Positions 1 to 7,512 of a stretch of DNA of 64,000 nucleotides are shown here, in pieces. Source of the DNA: Salinimicrobium marinum (GTDB lineage: Bacteria > Bacteroidota > Bacteroidia > Flavobacteriales > Flavobacteriaceae); contig NZ_BMXB01000001.1 in NCBI RefSeq assembly GCF_014651535.1, positions 309,470 through 373,469 on the forward strand. Reading direction: 5' to 3'. Within the stretch, counting starts at the first letter, position 1. Each line of letters starts with the position of its first letter. The notes beneath the pieces are model-generated. The model was not told the DNA's origin, ran no database searches, and saw nothing but the letters and a program-made list of their open reading frames with translations. The translations under genes and the position numbers were made by a program.

Positions 1-1
1 G

Positions 2-217
2 CAAGTACAGGACCTTTTAAACGTTTTTAGGGGCGAACACAGTAGAACCGAGTTGCAAAACCACTTAAAGCTTTCGGATAGGGAGAATTTTAGAATCAAT
101 TATTTAGTGCCGGCTATAGAAAATGGTTTTGTAGAGCTAACAATAGCTGATAAGCCAAAAAGCAGTAAACAGAAGTATAGGCTAACTGAGAAAGGAAGAA
201 AAGCAAAACAGGAATGA
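2..217 (+). CDS. C-terminal end of a Fic/AlbA-type protein (partial)
   Basis: This is an open frame entering from the left edge; only its last 71 residues are visible. The segment has the look of the winged-helix tail found on Fic-family and AlbA/AAA_4 ATP-binding proteins that travel with type I restriction loci: a phrase near LKLSDRENFR, then NYLVPAIENGFVE, then KYRLTEKGRKA. The stop overlaps the hsdR start (ATGA at 214-217), so the two genes are translationally coupled. The catalytic part lies outside the window, so Fic versus AlbA type cannot be decided here. Confidence 0.7.
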   Translation, partial: QVQDLLNVFRGEHSRTELQNHLKLSDRENFRINYLVPAIENGFVELTIADKPKSSKQKYRLTEKGRKAKQE

Positions 218-3200
218 AATTTACCGAAGCACAATTGGAAGCCGTTTTTGCCACACAATTGGAACAAGAAGGTTATAAGCATCAATTAGGAGGTAGCATA
301 TCACGAAAGGAAGATGAAGTGCTTATTGAAAGAGACCTTCGGGAATTTCTGTTAGCAAGGTATCGGAAAAACGGTATCACTAAAAATGAAATGGAATCCG
401 TCATTCTTAGACTCAAAACTCTTCCGGCTTCAGATCTTTATGAAAGCAATAAAGAGTTTATGCGAATGCTCTCCGATGGTTTTCCTTTAAAGCGGGAAGA
501 CCGTTCCCAAAAAGACATCTGGATTTATTTAATTGATTATTCAGAAGAAAACCAGAACACCTATAAATTTGTTAATCAACTTGAAATAAGCGGAACCCAA
601 AAACGTATTCCTGATGGGATTCTTTATATTAATGGAATTCCTGTGGTTGTTTTCGAATTTAAAACTGCGATTCAGGAAAACACTACAATTCATGACGCCT
701 ATATTCAGTTGACCGTGCGTTATCAAAGGGACATACCGGAACTTTTTAAGTATAATGCATTTTGTGTGATCAGTGATGGCGTAAATACCAAAGCAGGTTC
801 TTTTTTTGCGCCTTACGAATTTTTCTATGCCTGGCGCAGAATCGCAGGATTGGCAAAAGACGTTGATGGTATAGATAGTATGTTTACCCTTATTCAGGGG
901 ATGCTTCAGCAAGATCGAATTCGGGATATTGTTAAAAATTTTATTTTCTTACCTGACAGTTCCAAAAAGGATGAAAAGATCGTTTGCCGCTATCCACAAT
1001 ATTATGCGGCGCGGGCTTTATTTGAAAATATCCAGAGGGCTCAAAAACCAACCGGAAACGGAAAAGGAGGTACTTATTTTGGAGCAACTGGCTCAGGTAA
1101 AAGTTTCACAATGCTTTTCCTGACCCGGCTTTTAATGAAAAGTGATTATTTTGAAAGCCCCACCATTATTTTAATTACTGATCGAACCGATTTAGATGAT
1201 CAGCTTGCAGGGCAATTTACCAATGCAAAAGCCTTTATTGGAGATGATGCTATTGCCAGCGTAGAGAGCCGGGCAGATTTAAGGGGACGTATTCGGGGAA
1301 GGGAAAGTGGGGGAGTATTCCTCACCACTATTCATAAGTTTACAGAAGATACTGAGTTGCTCACCAATAGGAGCAATGTTATTTGCATATCTGATGAAGC
1401 ACACCGAAGTCAAACGAATCTTGACCAGAAAATAAAAATCACTGAAAAAGGGGTGCAGAAAACTTTTGGCTTTGCCAAATACCTTCACGATTCTTTGCCT
1501 AATGCTACGTTTGTAGGTTTCACCGGTACGCCAATCGATGCTACTTTAGATGTATTCGGGAAGGTAGTAGATGAGTACACAATGACAGAATCGGTAATAG
1601 ATGAAATTACAGTCCGTATTGTATATGAAGGAAGGGCTGCCAAAGTGGCCCTTGAAAACAGGGAACTAAAGAAAATTGAAGAATATTATCAGGTCGCTGA
1701 GGAAGAAGGCGCAAATAAGTACCAGGTGGAAGAGAGTAAAAAGCAATCGGCCAATATGAACGCCATTCTGGGTGATCCAGATCGCTTACAGGCTATAGCA
1801 GAAGATTTTGTCAAGCATTATGAGAAAAGGCTGAAGGAAGGTGCTACCGTAAAAGGAAAAGCCATTTTTGTTTGTAGCCATCGTGAAATAGCTTATGAAC
1901 TCTATAAAAACATCATTGAATTACGACCTGAATGGGCGGAGGTTAGAATGGCAGAGGAAGGTGCCGAATTAACTGAAAAAGATAAAAAGCAACTCAAGCC
2001 TATTGAGCGTATAAAGATGATAATGACAAGGGGGAAAGACGATCCTAAAGAAATGTATAACTTGTTAGGAACAAAAGAGTACCGTAAAGAATTGGATCGT
2101 CAATTTAAGAATGAGAAATCAAATTTTAAAATTGCCATTGTAGTCGATATGTGGCTCACCGGTTTTGACGTTCCATTTTTAGATAGTATTTATATTGATA
2201 AGCCTATCCAACAGCATAACCTTATCCAGACTATTTCCAGGGTAAACCGGAAATTTCAGGGTAAAAACAAAGGATTGGTGGTAGATTATATTGGCATTAA
2301 AAAACAAATGAACTTAGCACTTGCCAAATATAATAAGGGAGAGCGGCAAAACTTTGAGGATATCAAAGAGTCCCTGAAAATAGTTAGAGATCACTTGGAT
2401 TTATTGGCTAAGATATTTCACAAATTTGATAGCGAAGATTATTTCCGAGGAAATCCTTTGAGCCAGTTAAATAATCTTAATCAAGCTGTTGAATACGTAC
2501 AACAAACCAAGGAACTGGAGACACGTTTTATGGATTTGGTGAAACGTTTGAAAGCTGCCTATGATATTTGTGCGGGAAGTGAAAATTTAACACAGGAAGA
2601 ACGGGATTACATTCATTTTTATTTAGCTGTAAAGTCTATAGTTTTTAAGCTTACCAAGGGAAATGCACCCGATACCGCCCAGATGAATGCCAAAGTAAGG
2701 GAAATGATTAAAAATGCTCTGGCAAGCGAAGGTGTAGAAGAAATCTTTAAAATGAGCGATGAAACCAACAGTCAGCAAGATATTTTTGATGAGGATTATT
2801 TGGCCAAAATTGATAAGATTAAATTGCCCAATACGAAAATTAAACTTTTACAGCAATTACTGGCCAAGGCTATTGGGGAGATTAAAAAAGTTAATAAAGT
2901 AAAAGGAGTTGATTTTTCAAGAAAGATGGAAGGCCTGGTCTCCCGATACAATGAACGAAAAGGAGATGTGCTACGGGGGGAGGTGTATGAAGAAATGGCT
3001 GAACAACTCACAGATCTTATTTGGCAGGTACAGAAAGAATTTTCGGCTGGGGAAAAGTTAGGGATTGATTTTGAGGAAAAAGCTTTCTATGATATTTTAA
3101 AAGAACTTTGTATAAAATATGATTTTCAATATCCGGAAAACAAACTCATCGATCTTTCAAAATCAATTAAAGATTTAGTAGATGAACAAGCAAAATTCCC

Positions 3201-3354
3201 GGACTGGAGCAAAAGAAATGACATTAAATCTGCCCTAAAAGTTGGACTTATATTATTGCTCGACGAACATGGTTATCCACCAGTAGAACGTGATGAGGTT
3301 TATGAAGAAATCTTTGAACAAGCGGAAAATTTTAAGAGGAATAGAGCGGTGTAG
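214..3354 (+). CDS. hsdR: Type I restriction enzyme, R (motor/nuclease) subunit
   Basis: This is the 1046-residue translocase and nuclease subunit of a type I restriction-modification complex. It pumps DNA past the HsdM/HsdS methylase and cuts unmethylated invaders. Visible motifs are the nuclease core PVVVFEFK (about residue 143), Walker A GATGSGKS (about 290), DEAHRSQ (about 394) and GFTGTP (about 436), followed by the second helicase lobe with TGFDVPFLDSIYIDKP. Length is normal and the frame is intact. It overlaps the upstream partial gene by 4 bp, so hsdM and hsdS are expected left of the window. It ends 9 bp from the convergent end of the conjugation operon, which places the restriction genes as cargo of the element. 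Confidence 0.95.
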   Translation: MKFTEAQLEAVFATQLEQEGYKHQLGGSISRKEDEVLIERDLREFLLARYRKNGITKNEMESVILRLKTLPASDLYESNKEFMRMLSDGFPLKREDRSQKDIWIYLIDYSEENQNTYKFVNQLEISGTQKRIPDGILYINGIPVVVFEFKTAIQENTTIHDAYIQLTVRYQRDIPELFKYNAFCVISDGVNTKAGSFFAPYEFFYAWRRIAGLAKDVDGIDSMFTLIQGMLQQDRIRDIVKNFIFLPDSSKKDEKIVCRYPQYYAARALFENIQRAQKPTGNGKGGTYFGATGSGKSFTMLFLTRLLMKSDYFESPTIILITDRTDLDDQLAGQFTNAKAFIGDDAIASVESRADLRGRIRGRESGGVFLTTIHKFTEDTELLTNRSNVICISDEAHRSQTNLDQKIKITEKGVQKTFGFAKYLHDSLPNATFVGFTGTPIDATLDVFGKVVDEYTMTESVIDEITVRIVYEGRAAKVALENRELKKIEEYYQVAEEEGANKYQVEESKKQSANMNAILGDPDRLQAIAEDFVKHYEKRLKEGATVKGKAIFVCSHREIAYELYKNIIELRPEWAEVRMAEEGAELTEKDKKQLKPIERIKMIMTRGKDDPKEMYNLLGTKEYRKELDRQFKNEKSNFKIAIVVDMWLTGFDVPFLDSIYIDKPIQQHNLIQTISRVNRKFQGKNKGLVVDYIGIKKQMNLALAKYNKGERQNFEDIKESLKIVRDHLDLLAKIFHKFDSEDYFRGNPLSQLNNLNQAVEYVQQTKELETRFMDLVKRLKAAYDICAGSENLTQEERDYIHFYLAVKSIVFKLTKGNAPDTAQMNAKVREMIKNALASEGVEEIFKMSDETNSQQDIFDEDYLAKIDKIKLPNTKIKLLQQLLAKAIGEIKKVNKVKGVDFSRKMEGLVSRYNERKGDVLRGEVYEEMAEQLTDLIWQVQKEFSAGEKLGIDFEEKAFYDILKELCIKYDFQYPENKLIDLSKSIKDLVDEQAKFPDWSKRNDIKSALKVGLILLLDEHGYPPVERDEVYEEIFEQAENFKRNRAV

Positions 3355-3363
3355 ATTGTTTAT

Positions 3364-3720
3364 TTAAAATGGTGGACGTTCTCCTTCACTACGCTCTGTT
3401 ACCTTCCACTGCCCATCTTGTTTAACCAGTTTAAAAGTTTCTGGTTCATCAGTAAAGGTGGTGGTAAATTTTACCCAGGCAGTTTGATCATTAGATTGTT
3501 CTTCTGAAATTTCAAAATTTACTTCCTCTTCTCCAGAATATAAATCTTGAATGGTAATGAAATTAGCATAAATATCAGGAGTTGTATATTTTTCAAGGGT
3601 AGCTTTATCATCGTGATAAAAACTTTCCGCAACAATTTTAGCCGTTTCGGTGTGGGACATTTGTTTTTCATTACAAGCTACCAAAGCTATAATGATAGAA
3701 TACAGGAGGACTCTTTTCAT
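3364..3720 (-). CDS. Small lipoprotein, DUF4878-like, at the end of the tra operon
   Basis: The product is a 118-residue predicted lipoprotein. A signal sequence ends in the lipobox ALVAC (Cys16), followed by a small NTF2/DUF4878-like alpha+beta fold (TAKIVAESFYHDD, later VKQDGQWKVTE). It starts 7 bp downstream of traN on the same strand, so it is probably the last gene of the transfer operon. Proteins of this kind are usually periplasm-facing lipoproteins of unknown job. Its role here is unknown; family assignment rests on fold-like sequence pattern only. Confidence 0.7.
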   Translation of the reverse strand: MKRVLLYSIIIALVACNEKQMSHTETAKIVAESFYHDDKATLEKYTTPDIYANFITIQDLYSGEEEVNFEISEEQSNDQTAWVKFTTTFTDEPETFKLVKQDGQWKVTERSEGERPPF

Positions 3721-3727
3721 GACGTTT

Positions 3728-4567
3728 CTAGTTAGGGTTATTGATATATTTATGAGGTACTTTTAATTTTAGATTTCTCCCGCCGTTTTTTTCATTCAGT
3801 TCCAGTATGACTCTGCGGTCATCTCCCAAAGAAAATTTAGGTAGCACATAGACCAGTTTTTCAGTTTCACCTTCTCTGATTTTAGAAGGCATACTGTACT
3901 TAAAAAGAGGTTTTTCATAGATGGTCTGGGAGGATTTCCTTTTTCCTTTTTGCCTGGTTTCAATTCCTAAATTCAGGAAATTCAAATCATAATCCAAGGA
4001 TGATTTGTTTTCTATCTGGATAACGAAATAGAGTTCTTCTTTATCAAATACAATATTTTCAACACTTAAGATAATAGACTGATTTCGTTTTTTTAATCGC
4101 CCTAATGTTTGTTTGCGTTCAACCAGAAAGGAGCAAAAATTATCGTAATAGTAGGTCTTGTCCCTTTCTTTAAGCTCTTCCTTATTTATCTCCGATTCAT
4201 CAATGACCACAGGCTTTTCATTGCCTATGGTGTCAGATTTCAAAATAAAATAATTCAGCTGGTTAAGCTGATCCTTATACTTTACAATATACGAAAAAAC
4301 CGAACCATTTGAACTGACTACCAGAAGATTACTTTCTTTTCCAGGCGTGGCCTGTAAGAGTCCGAAATATTGTTCCGCTTCCCGGTTATAAGTAAAAACA
4401 AAATTGTCAGAACCTGTTATTCCCTGCCGTATAGGTTTCGGAAAGAACAGGGCCACATTTTTTTGGTCATTTGCAAAAATGGTGTCGAGGATTTTTCTTT
4501 CTTGAGCCAAACAAGGACGAAATGCAAAAGAGGTAAAAAACAGGAGGAATAAGATATTAGTTTTCAT
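3728..4567 (-). CDS. traN: Conjugative transposon protein TraN (DUF4138)
   Basis: This 279-residue secreted protein has a signal peptide (MKTNILFLLFFTSFAF) and the TraN/DUF4138 pattern, including KNVALFFPKPIRQGITGSDNFVF near the N terminus and a C-terminal beta-rich half. In CTnDOT-type type IV secretion systems TraN is an outer-envelope component, the functional counterpart of a VirB9-like protein. Its start overlaps the traM stop by 4 bp, so the operon is tightly coupled. The usual traO-P-Q genes are not seen after it; only a small lipoprotein gene lies before hsdR. Confidence 0.9.
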   Translation of the reverse strand: MKTNILFLLFFTSFAFRPCLAQERKILDTIFANDQKNVALFFPKPIRQGITGSDNFVFTYNREAEQYFGLLQATPGKESNLLVVSSNGSVFSYIVKYKDQLNQLNYFILKSDTIGNEKPVVIDESEINKEELKERDKTYYYDNFCSFLVERKQTLGRLKKRNQSIILSVENIVFDKEELYFVIQIENKSSLDYDLNFLNLGIETRQKGKRKSSQTIYEKPLFKYSMPSKIREGETEKLVYVLPKFSLGDDRRVILELNEKNGGRNLKLKVPHKYINNPN

Positions 4568-5493
4568 AGTTCAGATTTTAGAATTAGTTTGTAATCATTA
4601 AGTACGGTTACTTTGACGTTCCGGTTATTGCGCCTAAGAACCTTGGTTATTCCACTAATTTGTGGCACACTTGGAATATTTATGTCCTGTATGATATCAT
4701 CCAGAACCTCACTGGTTGCCTCTGCCCGGAAACTGTTTACCACATAAATACCTTCGCTGCCATCCTGGAGGTCGAAAGCCTTCAGGTTTACCAGATGATG
4801 ATCTATATTTTTAACTTCGACCAATGTCCTGTTAGGCTTAAAGTTGATAAAGCCATAGATAATAGTATTTTTAGGAATCCATTGATCATTGATCTTAGCT
4901 GTCGATGTCAGGCGCATTCGGAGGCGGGAATTGGTCTTTACGACCTGGTTCCCATCGACCACAGCATATACAATTGAATGGGTATCCGCTGTAACAAGCC
5001 TACTGTCTGAAGTAGGGGAGGAGGCAAAGAACAGTTGATGCTCCAGTCCCATTTCCTTAGCTTCAATTTTATGTTCCTGCTGTATCTCCTCAATTTCTAA
5101 TTGAGGAGTGGGAGTGGTAAGCTTTTGTTCTGGCGTGAATTCCTGGTCTATTCCTTCGGAATATTTTATACGTCCAGATTCATAGATACTGTCAACAATC
5201 CTTTCCTTTTCCTTTTCGGTTAATTCTGTGTCATAGAAACCCAGGGAATCTATCAGCTTCTCATCGTAAATACTGGGAGCATTGGTTTCTCGGACTTCCC
5301 TCAAATCATTTATAGCATCAAGTTTGGAATCGTATTCCTTCGATTCCTGTTCCAGTTCAGGAACCAAAGTTTGTTTCAAATTTTGGCTCTCATTTTCGTC
5401 ATCGCCCATAATCATTAGCGAATAGGAAATTAGAAATAGGAGTATTACTGCGATTACAGCCCCAAACACTATTTTATTCTTTTCAATTTTCAT
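4564..5493 (-). CDS. traM: Conjugative transposon protein TraM
   Basis: The product has 309 residues, with a cytoplasmic start, one membrane helix (about residues 8-27) and a long periplasmic stretch rich in Glu/Lys. The C-terminal domain resembles the TrbI/VirB10 type (TNSRLRMRLT, then IYGFINFKPNRTLVEVKNI). TraM is the inner-to-outer membrane linker of the Bacteroidota conjugation channel. It overlaps traK by 11 bp at its start and traN by 4 bp at its end. The family match is by organisation and C-terminal pattern and is strong in this operon context. Confidence 0.9.
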   Translation of the reverse strand: MKIEKNKIVFGAVIAVILLFLISYSLMIMGDDENESQNLKQTLVPELEQESKEYDSKLDAINDLREVRETNAPSIYDEKLIDSLGFYDTELTEKEKERIVDSIYESGRIKYSEGIDQEFTPEQKLTTPTPQLEIEEIQQEHKIEAKEMGLEHQLFFASSPTSDSRLVTADTHSIVYAVVDGNQVVKTNSRLRMRLTSTAKINDQWIPKNTIIYGFINFKPNRTLVEVKNIDHHLVNLKAFDLQDGSEGIYVVNSFRAEATSEVLDDIIQDINIPSVPQISGITKVLRRNNRNVKVTVLNDYKLILKSEL

Positions 5494-6097
5494 TATTTAG
5501 TTTCTTTAAAGTGTTTTCAAAGTAATTAGTGATAAGCAACCCGTGAGGGTTGTTGGGAAAATTTCGATCTACAGTGATCAAGTTTCCTGTGGAAACCAGC
5601 TCATAAGTATCGATTACAGATCCGCGGTTGATTTCAAAAATGGTAGTGGTTTTAAAGCTGTACGTTCCTTCTTGTTCGGCTACCTCAGTATTTATACTAA
5701 GTACTTTTTGCACCAGGGAATATTGAATCAACCTGTTGTAAACACCATCAGCTTTCTTCTGCCGGTATAGGTTGTCGACAGAGCTGTTTCCCAGCCAAAG
5801 CGCTTTTTCCAGGTTTTTTTCATAATTGCTGGCATCGATGTTATAGAAGTAATTGTGAAACAACTCCAAATGTGCCATTGCTTCCACCCTGAAGTTTTCT
5901 TTTTGGGAAACCAGTTTTAACGGAATTAACTCTCCGTCTGTATTAACCGCAAAGGCACTGTTCAGTGCTCTTTTATGAATTGAAAATGCTATCCATCCCG
6001 AAAAGATGCTCGAAGAGAATGCACATATAACTACAGCAATAACTACAAACCTATTTAGCTTTAACACGGCATATATATTTTGATAAGGTGTTTTCAT
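5483..6097 (-). CDS. traK: Conjugative transposon protein TraK
   Basis: This 204-residue inner-membrane protein has one N-terminal helix (about residues 16-37) and a VirB8-like periplasmic domain (LELFHNYFYNIDASNYEKN, later TIFEINRG). TraK is the VirB8 counterpart and helps assemble the mating channel. It overlaps traJ by 4 bp and traM by 11 bp. CTnDOT has a small traL between traK and traM. Here the two genes overlap, so there is no room for traL. Confidence 0.9.
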   Translation of the reverse strand: MKTPYQNIYAVLKLNRFVVIAVVICAFSSSIFSGWIAFSIHKRALNSAFAVNTDGELIPLKLVSQKENFRVEAMAHLELFHNYFYNIDASNYEKNLEKALWLGNSSVDNLYRQKKADGVYNRLIQYSLVQKVLSINTEVAEQEGTYSFKTTTIFEINRGSVIDTYELVSTGNLITVDRNFPNNPHGLLITNYFENTLKKLNNEN

Positions 6098-6936
6098 GAT
6101 GTGAAAAGTCTTAGGGTGAAAGAAGTTGCCCGCCTGTAAAGTTTAAACTTGAGAAAAACTATAAACCCGATAGATCCCAGTTCAACTACCGGGGCAAAAA
6201 AACCACTACCCACGTCTGTACCGAACAGGTTTGTCCAGAAGTTGGTATTAATTTCTGTGTAAATTGCATTGATAAAAACGTTTACCAGGAAAAATGCAGG
6301 AACAAGCATATAGACTGCTGCATATAGTTTGAAAAAGTTATAGGCCAGGGAACGAAATTTTTCAAAGACTGCCAGGCTTATGACCAGTGGAAAAAAAGCC
6401 TGCATCAATCCCAATAAAAAGTAGCGTTCAGCCAGAAATAATGGGTAGATAAACAGGTCCAATAACCAGAGAAACAAGCTAATTATAAATGCAAAGAATT
6501 TGAATCCATAAAGTGGCGTTACTAATACTTCGTAAAGTAAGGCCATAGCCTTTCTTGCGGCTTCAATTGCGCTCACATCTTCTTCAATGGGGATGTCCTG
6601 CATCTGCAAGGGAAGCAATGCAGGAGCCGTATCCCGATAGCGATCTTCAATGGCTACTAGAATTCCATCAAAAAAACCTAGGATTTGTGTGGAAAAAATT
6701 ACCAGTAGCACTACTGCAAAATTCTTTGCAAGTTCCCCGGGACTCAATCCCCATGTATAACCTTCCTTATCAGCAATACCTTCATTATATTTCTTAAGGA
6801 TGTTCACAAGGAAAAAGAGCACAGCAAGCGTTTTCATACCCACAATGGTGTACTGTGAAAATTCACTGTTCTGGATGGTCTGGAAAACTGTATCGACATA
6901 TTCCAGTCCAATTCCTAAAATGATGTTAGCACTCAT
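6094..6936 (-). CDS. traJ: Conjugative transposon protein TraJ
   Basis: This is a 280-residue multi-pass membrane protein with about six hydrophobic segments. Examples are KTLAVLFFLVNILKKY, the FFAFIISLFLWLLDLFIYPLF stretch and a C-terminal GSIGFIVFLKFKLYRRA. It corresponds to the VirB6-like TraJ channel protein of CTnDOT-type elements, which spans the inner membrane near the VirB4-like ATPase. It starts 2 bp after traI and overlaps traK by 4 bp. The order traG-I-J-K is conserved, which makes the assignment firm despite low motif content. Confidence 0.88.
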   Translation of the reverse strand: MSANIILGIGLEYVDTVFQTIQNSEFSQYTIVGMKTLAVLFFLVNILKKYNEGIADKEGYTWGLSPGELAKNFAVVLLVIFSTQILGFFDGILVAIEDRYRDTAPALLPLQMQDIPIEEDVSAIEAARKAMALLYEVLVTPLYGFKFFAFIISLFLWLLDLFIYPLFLAERYFLLGLMQAFFPLVISLAVFEKFRSLAYNFFKLYAAVYMLVPAFFLVNVFINAIYTEINTNFWTNLFGTDVGSGFFAPVVELGSIGFIVFLKFKLYRRATSFTLRLFTS

Positions 6937-6938
6937 CT

Positions 6939-7508
6939 CTAAAAATTTGTTTCACGATTGTTGATCTTATCCTGCATCTTTCTGAAAGAAATGATATTCC
7001 GATAGCGTTTGGTTTTCATATTGATCTCCATAACCATTTCCCTGGACTGCATTTCCTTTTCCTGAAGCATTTCTGTACGCTCCCCGTCACTCATTTTTAG
7101 ATAATCGCTGGACAAGATTTCATCTATGAAATCCATTGTTTCCAAAGAATTATCTACAATGGCATTAAAAGATTCCGATACCCGCGTAACTTCTTCCGGT
7201 TTGATATAGGGCGAGTTTAGGATTTCTCTTAGATCGTTTTGCATTATCCCGATAAGACGTTGATTGTTTCGGCCTATTTCGCGGACTGCCTTCAGTTGCT
7301 TCACGACCGTATTCACCTTCTCAAGATTTTCTTTCTGCTGTTTCAGGAATTCAGCAGTTTTTAAAAGTTGTGAGGTTTGCTTAGCAGATTCGACCAGCGA
7401 CTTTACAAGACTGATAAAGTTCGTATTATCGTACACGGGCATTCCCTGACCGGCGGAACTGGCATTCACAAATAGTATCAGACTTAAGGTTAAAAGTAAA
7501 TTCTTCAT
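6939..7508 (-). CDS. traI: Conjugative transposon protein TraI (DUF4141)
   Basis: This 189-residue secreted, mostly helical protein has a signal peptide (LILFVNASSAGQ), then a coiled-coil-rich region with many Lys/Glu (SAKQTSQLLKTAEFLKQQKE). This is the pattern of the DUF4141/VirB5-like TraI protein found between traG and traJ in Bacteroidota transfer operons. It begins 4 bp after the traG stop codon. VirB5-like proteins usually form minor pilus or channel parts on the periplasmic side; that role is inferred from the family position. Confidence 0.85.
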   Translation of the reverse strand: MKNLLLTLSLILFVNASSAGQGMPVYDNTNFISLVKSLVESAKQTSQLLKTAEFLKQQKENLEKVNTVVKQLKAVREIGRNNQRLIGIMQNDLREILNSPYIKPEEVTRVSESFNAIVDNSLETMDFIDEILSSDYLKMSDGERTEMLQEKEMQSREMVMEINMKTKRYRNIISFRKMQDKINNRETNF

Positions 7509-7512
7509 GATT

